DNA of 64,000 nucleotides, taken from positions 67,995 through 131,994 of the forward strand of contig JADZDM010000002.1 of assembly GCA_020851035.1 (NCBI GenBank), read 5' to 3'. The position numbers and the translations under genes are program-made. This stretch comes from Gemmatimonadaceae bacterium. Its GTDB lineage: Bacteria; Gemmatimonadota; Gemmatimonadetes; Gemmatimonadales; Gemmatimonadaceae. Within the stretch, counting starts at the first letter, position 1, and each line of letters starts with the position of its first letter. Positions 42,001-49,468 of the stretch are shown piece after piece. Below the pieces are notes generated by a model that had not been told where the DNA came from, made no database searches, and saw only the letters and a program-made list of their open reading frames with translations.

Positions 42001-42469
42001 ACTGGCGAGCGACGGACGCGTGCTCTTCACGCACCGGTTCACCGGTCGCGCCGTGGCCGACGCCGACCCGTCGATGCAGGTGTTCAGTGAGCGCGTGGCC
42101 TGGGATGCCGCGCGCAACGGCACCGTCGCCAGCATCCGGGTGCGTGACGACGGTGGTTCCGCCCGCGCCGGCGTGCTGCTCCGCGCCGGCAGCTGGACCA
42201 CGGGCCCGACACCCGGCGTGAGCCTGCGCGTGGATTCCGATCCGCAACTCGCCACACGCAGCAGCGGTGCCGGCCGCTTCGAACTGACCTGGAACGTCGC
42301 GCGCTATCCCGCGGTCATCGTGCGCAGCCGGCGCACCGGCGAGGTGCTCGCGATCGGCGCACGTGGCGCCATCTCCTTCGGAGCCGGTTCGCTGGCCGAC
42401 GTGGACCTGCTGCTCTCCGACGGCGTGTCGAGCACCACGCGCCAGCTCTCCACCGGCGCGGCACCGTGA
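39089..42469 (+). CDS. Metzincin-type metalloprotease lipoprotein with Ig-like and PPC-like repeats
   Basis: A large exported protein of about 1126 residues. After a 40-residue Arg/Pro-rich lead comes a signal peptide with lipobox LTLAAC. Then a Big_2 Ig-like domain (VTSVRVNPATATVDVGATTQ), three repeats of about 115 residues resembling pre-peptidase C-terminal domains (each with DKYILTLTEAR-like and NDDG segments), a second Big_2 domain (AVAVTPATLALTPGQEQ), and a protease domain with HEFGHSFGRNH (His843-His853) and a Met-turn DIMGYC (Met898), the metzincin zinc signature. AGGA at 39080-39083 supports ATG at 39089. Substrate unknown. GTGA overlap with the next gene. Confidence 0.88.
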   Translation: MDPLRRPQPGRAPPYAPLPVPEMPVAPARPARPQSSRPARRRPGALQRGLLRATLAGALTLAACGGDPDTPTPGQTATVTSVRVNPATATVDVGATTQLSALALNGSGLVVPGRTVTWASQTPALATVSADGVVTGVAVGTATIAATADGKTGTATVAVTLPPSARCDARDSITVGQVITGAIGSTDCVLADGSHADKYILTLTEARAVRINMAAATLDAFLTLQNAATGTVIAENDDGNGPPYEGSRIELLLTAGRYVITATTFEDDGFGAYELSVTPGSQACIDARVFNSPGTVTDTLTAASCVLSDTSYVDRYSLTVPIGRTYTVTMRSAAFDAFMWMENTASGEMVGRNDDGGGGALGRDARISVLLPAGTYTINANSARPRATGEYTLAVEEDQCDATRAITIGSTVTDTLSTTGCRLTDGSYVRRYLLTLAASTPVRLDATSTQFDPYLILQQAGVSATLAEDDDSGPGTNAQLLQVLPAGSYVVTVTSATSSEVGTFTLAIAGAASGTAAVAVTPATLALTPGQEQLLTSTVTGVSNTAVLWTSSAPGIATVSAAGTVRAITAGTATITATSAADPSKSARSEVTVTDGGSANLDIPLVYVTQSMQTPDGKVPLVSGRATIARVFVRGSRSGLGTAAVRVRFYDGAALLGTVTGTAPVATALDEACCAADIPVPAAYLRDGATMVADVDPANAVAESNEGDNAWPLAGSSKAIRLVSVQPISIQLVPVRHRGSGLVGPSTTTIAELMPRMYPVSTVNVAVHAEYTTDSPALTDGNSWIVMLRQMDILRSVENGTAYYFAVMHQGAAPGVIGIATLTGFAGVGISTPIGEAQETLAHEFGHSFGRNHSPTPSACGTPADVDENYPRPDGTLGNTGYDLGTSQTYPSSRYDIMGYCDDTWASAYTYLGILAYLRSGVLPLSGTIAVPSQTLLINGSLQGGVIDLDPVFTTTGRPTPSRAGRFVAEGLASDGRVLFTHRFTGRAVADADPSMQVFSERVAWDAARNGTVASIRVRDDGGSARAGVLLRAGSWTTGPTPGVSLRVDSDPQLATRSSGAGRFELTWNVARYPAVIVRSRRTGEVLAIGARGAISFGAGSLADVDLLLSDGVSSTTRQLSTGAAP

Positions 42470-42963
42470 TCCGCGCGCACCTCGCCTGCCTCGCAACGGC
42501 GGTGCTGCTCGCCGCCGGCTGCACCCCGCCACGCGTGGCACCCGCCGCGATGCCGGCCGACACCATCGCGGCGATCGCGCTGGAGCGTGGCGCGTGCCAC
42601 GGCACCTGCCCCATCTACGTGCTGCAGCTCTTCGAGGATGGCCGCGCGGTCTTCAACGGCGAGCGTTTCGTGCGCGTGATGGGGACCGACTCGGCACACG
42701 TCTCGCGCGACGCCGTGGCGGGGCTGCAGCGCCAGTTCCGCGAACGCGGATTCACGACGCTACCGGGCGTGATCGCCCGCGGCACGCCGCGCTGCGGCCC
42801 GTACGCCACCGACCTTCCCACCGTGCAACTCACCGTCCGGCAGGCCGACGCGACACATCGCGTGCGCTTCGACGGCGGATGCATGGATCACCCCCTCTGG
42901 CTCGACTCCCTCGCCGCGATGGTCGATTCCGTCGCCGGCGCCTCGAGGTGGATCACCCGATGA
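42466..42963 (+). CDS. DUF6438-like lipoprotein
   Basis: A 165-residue lipoprotein: signal peptide LACLATAVLLAAGC with the lipobox cysteine, then ALERGACHGTCPIYVLQLFEDGRAVFNG, which matches the C-x-G-T-C-P-x-Y opening of DUF6438 proteins, and a further cysteine pair (RCGPYATD, DGGCMDHP) that may form disulfides. Function of the family is unknown. GTG start overlaps the metalloprotease stop (GTGA) and its own stop overlaps the next start (ATGA), so three exported proteins are co-translated. Confidence 0.8.
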   Translation: MIRAHLACLATAVLLAAGCTPPRVAPAAMPADTIAAIALERGACHGTCPIYVLQLFEDGRAVFNGERFVRVMGTDSAHVSRDAVAGLQRQFRERGFTTLPGVIARGTPRCGPYATDLPTVQLTVRQADATHRVRFDGGCMDHPLWLDSLAAMVDSVAGASRWITR

Positions 42964-43325
42964 CGCACCCGATGCCTTTCCCCCGTATCCCCGGCGCAAC
43001 CCGCCCGGCCGGCACGCGGTTCCCGCTGCCCATCCTGGTCATCCTGCTCGCGGTGCTCGTGCCTGGCGTGTCCCGCGCCCAGGCCGCAGCGCGCGCCCAG
43101 GGCGACACGCCGTCACGCAGCGCTGAGACGCGCCGCGTGGCGGACTCACTGACCGTGCAGCGGCTCCGTCATCCGAAGGCAAAGCCGGCGGGATACTCCG
43201 CCACCGCCGGTGCGCGCAGCGCCGTGCCGGGCAAGCACCTTGGCGCGGTGGACACCACGACCTATCCGGCGATGGTCACGACGCCGCTGCCCCGCAAGAA
43301 CCGCCGGAGCGCGACGACGCCCTGA
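42960..43325 (+). CDS. Small exported protein of unknown function
   Basis: The ATG overlaps the previous stop (ATGA). The 121-residue product has a signal peptide (FPLPILVILLAVLVPGVSRAQ) and a short, basic, low-complexity mature part with no recognisable domain. Translation coupling with the two upstream genes and the presence of a signal peptide support it as a real gene; no homologue family is recalled. Confidence 0.6.
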   Translation: MTHPMPFPRIPGATRPAGTRFPLPILVILLAVLVPGVSRAQAAARAQGDTPSRSAETRRVADSLTVQRLRHPKAKPAGYSATAGARSAVPGKHLGAVDTTTYPAMVTTPLPRKNRRSATTP

Positions 43326-43347
43326 CCGCACCTGTGCCGGTGGTCAG
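43322..43347. terminator. Candidate shared hairpin terminator over two stop codons
   Basis: CTGACCGCACC and GGTGGTCAG can pair across a short loop; the stem covers the stop codons of the convergent genes ending at 43325 and 43344. Strand-symmetric structure fits termination for both directions, but there is no T-run on either side. Confidence 0.35.
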
Positions 43348-44927
43348 CCGACGGCCGGTGGCGCCGGCGGCGGCCAGGGGGTGGCGAAGTCCGTGATTCC
43401 CGTGCCGCGGCAGACCGCCGCGCGATTCCAGACGGCGATCGACTGGTTCGCCCAGCCGACGTGGATCTCGTCGTCGCGCACCGCCAGGACCGCGATCTCG
43501 CCGTGCATCTCGAGCGGTTCGGTCCATCGTGATGCGTTCACGTCCAGCACGCGCAGCAGCGAGTGCGCCCCGTGCGGACGCTCCCGGGTCGAGACGACGA
43601 GCAGCCATCCCGGCCCGATCCAGCGCGCGATCCGTCCCTGCACGGACTGGAACTCCGCGTGCACGGCACCGGTCGCCGCGTCCAGCAGCACCAGCCCCGC
43701 ATCGCCGAGGACGGCGAGCGCCGGTCGCACCGACCACGGATCCACGTCGAGATCGGTGACCCCCTCGAACGAGAGGCGACTGCCGAGCGGCGTGCTCCAG
43801 CGTGCAGTGGCGCTGATGCGCGCGCCGTGCGACGACGGCAGCCGCGCCCCGACGACGGTGTCGCCGATCAGGCCCATCACATGCGTGCCACTCGACACGA
43901 GGTGCGAGAAGCGGCCCGCGCAGTGCGCGATGCGGTGCTGCGAGGCGACGGCCTGCGACTGGTTCAGCAGGGCCACCCGCCCATCGTGCAGGCCCAGCAG
44001 GAAGCCGTGTGCGCCGTGCGGTGCGATGGCGGTCACGGCGCCGCAGGCGATCGGCTCCCAGGCGCCAGCATCGGTGCGCCGCACGCCCTCGCAGAGCAGC
44101 GATCGCGCGATGAGTTCGGTGCCCGCGCGCGACAGCCAGACGTCGGTCAGGCGCGCGACGTCCCAGTCCGCGCGATGCCCGGGCATGGTCGCCACCGGCT
44201 CCATCACGGCGGCGTCACCGCGCACGACGTACAGCACGTTGTCGCTCTCGGCCAGGCCGCCGGCAGGCTGCAGGTGGCAGAACACGCCGCGCGGACTCCC
44301 GCTGGACGGCCAGTCGGCCGAGCCATGCTGCTCGCGAAGCGGGATCTGCGGCGTGGCACGAGAGATCGAGAGTGTGGCACGGCGCACCCACTCCTCGGTG
44401 GTGCGCAGTTCGCCGCCCGTGGTGCTCGCCTGGAGCGCGGCGACATCCCACGAGAACGCCGTGACGAACTCGCGCAGCGCGGCGGCCGGCGTGCATGGGG
44501 CGAGATGAAGTTCTGCCTCCAGCCCGAGGTCGCCGTCATCGAACTGCACGACACGCAGGTGCTTCGACAGGCTGCCGGCGGCCCAGCGGGAGAGGGCGGT
44601 CATGTCCGTCTCGTCGCGATCGCTGACACGACTGGACGCGCAGCAGAAACGGGCCGTGAGGCGGTCGCTGGCGATGGCGATCTCGAAGCCGTCACAGACG
44701 GGCGCTGCATCGGCATCGCCGAGTGTCAGTCCTGCCACGCGGTACGGCATCGTGAGGCCACGATACCCGATGAGGTCGCGCTCCTCGGATGCGGCGCCGT
44801 CGGGGAGGACGCTGAAGTCCACCCGGGTCCACGGATCGACGGCGGCGATCTCGCCTCCCAGCACCTGAAACACCGTACAGTTGTCTGCGAGGCCGGACTC
44901 GCGGCTCCCGAGGGGAATCATCGTCAT
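43344..44927 (-). CDS. Large cytoplasmic protein of unknown function, propeller-like
   Basis: A 527-residue protein without signal peptide or membrane segments. I do not recognise a family. The C-terminal two-thirds consist of short repeating beta-rich units such as ACGAVTAIAPHGAHGFLLGLHDGRVALLN and VRPALAVLGDAGLVLLDAATGAVHAEF, which look like WD40 or PQQ-type propeller blades. The N-terminal 200 residues are different, with a cysteine pair RFCCASS. It diverges from the BlaI/BlaR1 pair across a 285-base gap. Start: ATG at 44927 (MTMIPLGSRES); ATG at 44921 is possible. Confidence 0.6.
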   Translation of the reverse strand: MTMIPLGSRESGLADNCTVFQVLGGEIAAVDPWTRVDFSVLPDGAASEERDLIGYRGLTMPYRVAGLTLGDADAAPVCDGFEIAIASDRLTARFCCASSRVSDRDETDMTALSRWAAGSLSKHLRVVQFDDGDLGLEAELHLAPCTPAAALREFVTAFSWDVAALQASTTGGELRTTEEWVRRATLSISRATPQIPLREQHGSADWPSSGSPRGVFCHLQPAGGLAESDNVLYVVRGDAAVMEPVATMPGHRADWDVARLTDVWLSRAGTELIARSLLCEGVRRTDAGAWEPIACGAVTAIAPHGAHGFLLGLHDGRVALLNQSQAVASQHRIAHCAGRFSHLVSSGTHVMGLIGDTVVGARLPSSHGARISATARWSTPLGSRLSFEGVTDLDVDPWSVRPALAVLGDAGLVLLDAATGAVHAEFQSVQGRIARWIGPGWLLVVSTRERPHGAHSLLRVLDVNASRWTEPLEMHGEIAVLAVRDDEIHVGWANQSIAVWNRAAVCRGTGITDFATPWPPPAPPAVG

Positions 44928-45138
44928 GCTGGGTACAGTCAGGAGAACCGCGAAGCGCACTCGTCAGATGAACGATTAGAACCCTTTACTCTGCTCACGT
45001 TACGGTGCCGATCATCCGTTTCCCAGAGTGCGAAATCCCCGGAATTTCGGCGGTGATTCGCCACGACATCCTGTCCCGTGGCACTGGCCACCCCCGCCGT
45101 GCGGAGCGCCGGCGTACGGCCCGGACGATCTCTTAAGG

Positions 45139-45150
45139 TCATAGTTGACA
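45139..45150. promoter_or_regulatory. Candidate BlaI operator overlapping a -35 box
   Basis: GTCATAGTTGAC is a dyad (GTCA-n4-TGAC) and runs into TTGACA (45145-45150), a consensus -35 hexamer, about 60 bases before blaI. Repressors of the BlaI/MecI family bind short dyads of this kind over their own promoters. No good -10 box is seen at the expected spacing, so this is tentative. The rest of the 285-base divergent gap shows nothing else recognisable. Confidence 0.35.
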
Positions 45151-45212
45151 AAAGACGGGAGAACCGCCACTGTGGTGTCCGAACCCCACACTTCTGACCG
45201 CGGGAGGCGCCT

Positions 45213-45614
45213 GTGCCGACGTTCACGAGTCGCGAGCTGGACATCATGACGGTGTTGTGGCAGCGGGGGGCCTCCACGGCGGCGGAGGTGCGGGACGCAC
45301 TGGCGGCGGAGGGGATCGAGCTGGCGTACAACACCGTGCTGACGATCCTCCGGATCCTGCAGGAGAAGGGGCATGTGGGACACGAGGCGGAAGGGCGGGC
45401 CCATCGGTTCCGTTCCCTCGTGGCGCGCGACGCGGCGTCGCGGACGGCGGTGCGGCGCCTGCTCGACGGCCTGTTCGACCGGTCGCCGGAGGCGTTGCTG
45501 ACCCACCTCGTGCGCGACGAGGGGCTGGACCGAGCGGCGCTGGAGCGGCTGCGGGCGCTGCTGGACTCGGAGCTGTCGGCGACGGAGTCGGCGGACGACC
45601 GGGGTGACGCATGA
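45213..45614 (+). CDS. BlaI/MecI/CopY family transcriptional repressor
   Basis: A 133-residue winged-helix repressor. FTSRELDIMTVLWQRGASTAAEVRDAL is the N-terminal helix-turn-helix region and YNTVLTILRILQEKGHVGHEAEGRAHRF the recognition helix and wing; the C-terminal helices form the dimer domain. Family repressors are inactivated by proteolysis triggered by a BlaR1-type membrane protease. GTG at 45213 has GGGAGG six to seven bases upstream. The following M56 protease gene overlaps by ATGA. No beta-lactamase gene is nearby, so the target genes are unknown. Confidence 0.93.
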   Translation: MPTFTSRELDIMTVLWQRGASTAAEVRDALAAEGIELAYNTVLTILRILQEKGHVGHEAEGRAHRFRSLVARDAASRTAVRRLLDGLFDRSPEALLTHLVRDEGLDRAALERLRALLDSELSATESADDRGDA

Positions 45615-47164
45615 TCGCCGTGTCGATGGTCTCGCTGACGGTGATCGGGGCGCTGATTGCCGGGGCCGCGTGGATGGCTGACCGGGCGTGCCGGCACCTG
45701 GGCCTGCCGCGGCGCTGGACCTGGCTGCTGGCGATGCTGGCGATGTGCGCGGCGCCGCTGCTGCCCGACGGCGTGGTGCGGCGGATCCCGGTCATGACCG
45801 TGCCGTCGAACGCCGGCGGCTCCGGCGGCCTGCGTGCGGGGCCGGCCGATGCGAGCGTGGCGACCGGCTCGGACGGGCCCGCCGACGCGCGCGCCGGCAG
45901 CTCGGCAGTGCTCCGTCAGGGGAGCGGCTTCGCGAGGGTCGTCGCGCGGCTGCGTCCGCTGGACGGGGCGTTGATGGCGGCGTGGGGCCTGACCAGCTTC
46001 CTGCTGCTCGCCATCACCGCCCACGGCGCGCGGGGGCTGGCCAGCGCGCGCCGCCGCTGGCAGCTCCACCAGCGGGAGAGCTTCGCGTCGTCCGCCGTGT
46101 GGGTGTCCGACGACGAAATGGGGCCGGCCGCCTTCGGCACCGGCCGCGCCGAGATCGTGATTCCGCGGTGGGCCCTGTCGCTTCCGCCGATCGATCGCCG
46201 GCTCCTGCTCCTGCACGAGCGTTCCCATGTGGAAGCGCAGGACCCGCGGCTGCTCGCGATCGGCCTCGCCCTCGTGATCGTCGTCCCGTGGCTGGTGCCG
46301 CTGCGCTGGGCCTTCCGGCGCCTGCAGCGTGCGATCGAGCAGGACTGCGACCGCCGCGTGCTGCGGCGGCCGCAGCTGGCACGACGGTATGCCGAGTTGC
46401 TGCTGCATGTCGCGGAGCGAGGCATCGGGGCGCCTGGCTGGTCGCAGCGGGCGCTGTCACGGACCGGCACCTCCGTGGCGACGATGACGTCGTTGTGTCC
46501 CGCCGAGGCCATGCTCGAGTCGCGGATCCGCGGCATGGTGCAGGCCCCGGTGACGTGGCGGAGCCGTGCCCACGCCAGCAGCGGCCTGCTCGCCGCGGCG
46601 CTGCTCGGGGTCGTGGCCGGCACGGTGCCGGTGCCGCAGCTGGTGTCGCCGGTGCCGGCGGCGCCGCGTTTCGATGTGCTGATGCAGGCGAATGCGCTGT
46701 CGCGTGACGAGGCCTGGGCCCGCCGCCGCTGTGCCGACTGCCGCCCGCTCCTCGGTGACGACTCGGTGTACTTCGCGCGCAACGACTCACTGGTGATGGA
46801 CGCCATCGCGCGCACGCGCCCGGAGCTGCTGCGGCTGGCGGCGACCGCGACGCCGTATGTGGCGGTGGCGCTGACGCCGCGGAACGAGGTGGTGTCGCAG
46901 TCGATCCGGGCCGGCGCGCCGCCGCGCATGCTCGACACCCTGCACGCCGACACCCTGCACGCCGATGCCCGCATCGCGGCGGCCGTGGCGCAGGCCCGCC
47001 TCGCGGTGGACGCGGTCAGCGAGGCGATCTACGCGGCGAAGATGGAACTCATCGCCAACGAGCCCGCCTCCTACCTCGACTCGCTGGGGATCAGTCACCT
47101 GCGCGTGAACGACCGGCCGCTGACCGTGCTCTGGATGCGCTTCAAGGAACGTTCGGGGGAGTGA
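45611..47164 (+). CDS. BlaR1-like M56 membrane metalloprotease
   Basis: A 517-residue membrane protease that probably cleaves, or triggers cleavage of, the BlaI-like repressor. Hydrophobic segments occur at about 4-24, 37-52, 115-133 and 215-230; the zinc motif HERSH lies near residue 205 in LLLLHERSHVEAQDP, typical of M56. A further segment near 325 (SGLLAAALLGVVAGTVPV) leads to an external domain of about 170 residues that does not look like a penicillin-binding domain, so the signal need not be a beta-lactam. The tail includes a tandem 15-base duplication giving LHADTLHAD. Confidence 0.88.
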   Translation: MIAVSMVSLTVIGALIAGAAWMADRACRHLGLPRRWTWLLAMLAMCAAPLLPDGVVRRIPVMTVPSNAGGSGGLRAGPADASVATGSDGPADARAGSSAVLRQGSGFARVVARLRPLDGALMAAWGLTSFLLLAITAHGARGLASARRRWQLHQRESFASSAVWVSDDEMGPAAFGTGRAEIVIPRWALSLPPIDRRLLLLHERSHVEAQDPRLLAIGLALVIVVPWLVPLRWAFRRLQRAIEQDCDRRVLRRPQLARRYAELLLHVAERGIGAPGWSQRALSRTGTSVATMTSLCPAEAMLESRIRGMVQAPVTWRSRAHASSGLLAAALLGVVAGTVPVPQLVSPVPAAPRFDVLMQANALSRDEAWARRRCADCRPLLGDDSVYFARNDSLVMDAIARTRPELLRLAATATPYVAVALTPRNEVVSQSIRAGAPPRMLDTLHADTLHADARIAAAVAQARLAVDAVSEAIYAAKMELIANEPASYLDSLGISHLRVNDRPLTVLWMRFKERSGE

Positions 47165-47205
47165 CCCGTGTGCCGTTGCCGCGCGTTCCCAGCGCGGCTC
47201 CGGGA

Positions 47206-47332
47206 AATTCGGTGACAGTGCACTCGAAAATTCGGTGACAGTGCACTCGATCTCTCAATCCGGTGACAGTGCACTCGAATCCCGCGCGCGAATGACTGCA
47301 CTGTCACCGGATTCCACTGTCACCGGATTCCA
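47206..47332. repeat. Cluster of REP-like repeats, three direct and two inverted
   Basis: AATTCGGTGACAGTGCACTC occurs at 47206, 47229 and, with one change, 47257; inverted copies of CGGTGACAGTG occur at about 47297-47313 and 47315-47332. The unit holds the palindromic core GTGCAC. Clusters of such units resemble the repeats that accompany REP-associated tyrosine transposases, though no such gene is present. The group fills the gap between two convergent genes and could fold into hairpins that end both transcripts. Confidence 0.7.
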
Positions 47333-47336
47333 CTCG

Positions 47337-49229
47337 TCAGCGGTACCCTGCCGCCTGCAGCTCGAACAGCTCCGCATAGCGCCCCCGCTGCGCGAGCAGC
47401 TCGGCGTGGGTGCCCGACGACTCCACCCGGCCGTCGGCCAGCACGAGGATGCGGTCGGCCATGCGCACGCTCGAGAACCGGTGCGAGATCAGCACGCCGG
47501 TCTTGCCGTCGCTCAGCTCCTTGAAGCGCTGGAACACCTCGTACTCGGCCCGCGCATCGAGGGCCGCGGTGGGCTCGTCGAGGATCAGGAGCTGCGCGTC
47601 GCGCATGTAGGCGCGCGCGATCGCCACCTTCTGCCATTCGCCACCGCTCAGGTCCACGCCCTTCCGGAAGCGCTTGCCGAGGGGGGTGTCGTAGCCCCGC
47701 GGCAGCCGGGCGATGACGTCGCTGGCCAGGCTGCGGTCGGCGGCGGCGGTGATCCGCGCCTGGTCCCCGCGCGCGTCGATCCGGCCGACCGAGATGTTCT
47801 CGCCCGCCGTCATGTTGAAGCGCACGAAGTCCTGGAAGATCACCCCGATGTTCGCCCGCAGCGCGCCGATGTCATACTCGCTCATGTCGTGCCCGTCCAC
47901 GAGGATGCGGCCCTCGTCGGGATCGTAGAGCCGGGCCAGCAGCTTCACGATCGTCGTCTTCCCGGCCCCGTTCTCACCCACCAGTGCCAGCACCTCGCCC
48001 GCACGCAGCGTGAAGCTCAGGTGCCGCACCGCCCACCGCTCGGCGCCGGGATAGCGAAATCCCACGTCCTCGAACACGATTCCCCCCTGAAGCACCGGCG
48101 GGAACGGCCGCGGGTTCGCGGGGGAGCGGATCTCGGGCTGCACCTCGAAGAACGAGAACAGGTCATCGAGGTACAGCGCCTGGCTGGCGGTCTGCGTGAA
48201 GCCGATCAGCAACCCTTCCAGCAGGTTGCGCAGGCGGCGGAACGAGCCGGCCAGGAAGGTCAGGTCGCCGATCGAGAACTGGCCCGTGAGCGTGCGGAAC
48301 ACGATCATCGCGTACGCGGCGTAGTAGCCCAGCGTGCCGAGCGCCGTGAGTCCGCCCCCCCACGCCGCACGGCGGATGGCGAGACGGCGGTTCGCGTCAT
48401 AGAAATCGTTGGCCAGGCGACGGTAGCGCTCGATCAGGAAGCCATTGAGCCCGAAGATCTTCACTTCCTTCGCCGTCTCGACGCTGGCGCCGGTCTGCCG
48501 GATGTAGTCCAGCTCGCGGCGGTCCGCGGTGCGCGAGTACGCCAGCGAGTAGCTGCGCTCGTTGAAGTACGCCTCGCCGAGGAAGGCCGGGATCAGCGCG
48601 ACGAACAGCAGCAGGATCAGCAACGGTGCGTAGGCCACCATGCCGATGCCGAAGCTCACGATGGTGATGGCATCCTGCGCCTGGCCGAAGAGCTGGTTCA
48701 TCAGCGTCATGCGGCCCGACGCCTGACGGCGTGCGCGTTCCAGCTTGTCCTGCTGCTCACTGTCCTCGAAGTCCTCGAGGTCGAGCGTGGCGGCGTGCTC
48801 CATGAGGCGCACGCTGGTGTCGTTCGAGAACTGCTCCGAGAGCAGCGAGTCGAGCAGGGACACAAGCCGCCCCAGCACGTCCGAGCTGACCGCCAACCCG
48901 AACTCCGCCGCCAGCAGCCAGAGCAGCCGCTCCGACGCAACGGCCGAGAGCCAGCCGCTGAGCGAGGCCGGCACGCCGCCGGCTCCCACGCGCACGATCA
49001 CCCCGTCGATGATCAGCTTGCCCACGTACAACGTGAGCACCGGCAGCACCGCCCTCACCAGCCGGAGCAGCACCGTCCACACCGTCAGCGAGCGGCTGGT
49101 GGCCCAGATCAGCGCCAGGAACGGGGGGATGTTGCGGATCGCGCCGAGCCGGTCCCGCAACGAGCGCGTCGGCGCATTGCCGCTGCGGGCGATGGGATCG
49201 ACGGACGGTGGCGGGCGGCGCGGCGGCAT
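47337..49229 (-). CDS. ABC exporter, fused permease and ATPase
   Basis: A 630-residue half-transporter. Residues about 35-345 form the membrane domain with about six hydrophobic segments, among them SFGIGMVAYAPLLILLLFVAL; the nucleotide domain follows with Walker A GENGAGKTT (Lys424), signature DLSGGEWQKVAIARA, Walker B LLILDEPTAALD and the switch SHRFSSV. It probably works as a homodimer exporting a lipid, peptide or drug. No partner gene is adjacent. The first 30 residues are Arg/Pro-rich. The stop codon lies right next to the REP-like repeats. Confidence 0.92.
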   Translation of the reverse strand: MPPRRPPPSVDPIARSGNAPTRSLRDRLGAIRNIPPFLALIWATSRSLTVWTVLLRLVRAVLPVLTLYVGKLIIDGVIVRVGAGGVPASLSGWLSAVASERLLWLLAAEFGLAVSSDVLGRLVSLLDSLLSEQFSNDTSVRLMEHAATLDLEDFEDSEQQDKLERARRQASGRMTLMNQLFGQAQDAITIVSFGIGMVAYAPLLILLLFVALIPAFLGEAYFNERSYSLAYSRTADRRELDYIRQTGASVETAKEVKIFGLNGFLIERYRRLANDFYDANRRLAIRRAAWGGGLTALGTLGYYAAYAMIVFRTLTGQFSIGDLTFLAGSFRRLRNLLEGLLIGFTQTASQALYLDDLFSFFEVQPEIRSPANPRPFPPVLQGGIVFEDVGFRYPGAERWAVRHLSFTLRAGEVLALVGENGAGKTTIVKLLARLYDPDEGRILVDGHDMSEYDIGALRANIGVIFQDFVRFNMTAGENISVGRIDARGDQARITAAADRSLASDVIARLPRGYDTPLGKRFRKGVDLSGGEWQKVAIARAYMRDAQLLILDEPTAALDARAEYEVFQRFKELSDGKTGVLISHRFSSVRMADRILVLADGRVESSGTHAELLAQRGRYAELFELQAAGYR

Positions 49230-49297
49230 GCCGCAGCCTACTCGTTCAGTGCCAGCTCCGACACTGGCCGATCAGTAGATTCGGGGGATCGTCAAGA

Positions 49298-49453
49298 GAA
49301 ACGGCATGACGCAAAGGCGCCAAGGACGCAAAGAAGGGCAACAGCCTGAAAGGGGAACGACGATCGCGTGGACGCTCCGAACTTGAGCGCGCAGTTCCTC
49401 CAGCAGTTCCTTTGCGTCCTTCGCGCCCATTGCGCCTTTGCGTCATGCCGTTC
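49298..49453. repeat. Second gene-less inverted-repeat element
   Basis: Left arm 49298-49333 reads GAAACGGCATGACGCAAAGG then CGCCAAGGACGCAAAG; the right arm 49410-49453 is its reverse complement with a 10-base insertion, ending GCGTCATGCCGTTC. The roughly 75 bases between the arms hold no gene. The outer ends resemble those at 367-597, and the AAGG-CGC units resemble the arms around the GxxExxY gene. It lies between the ABC exporter and an unknown gene. Confidence 0.7.
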
Positions 49454-49468
49454 ACGATCGAGAACTAC

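Noticed and set aside
47235-49349. Long plus-strand frame opposite the ABC exporter
   Set aside because: Antisense shadow; the minus strand has full ABC exporter motifs.
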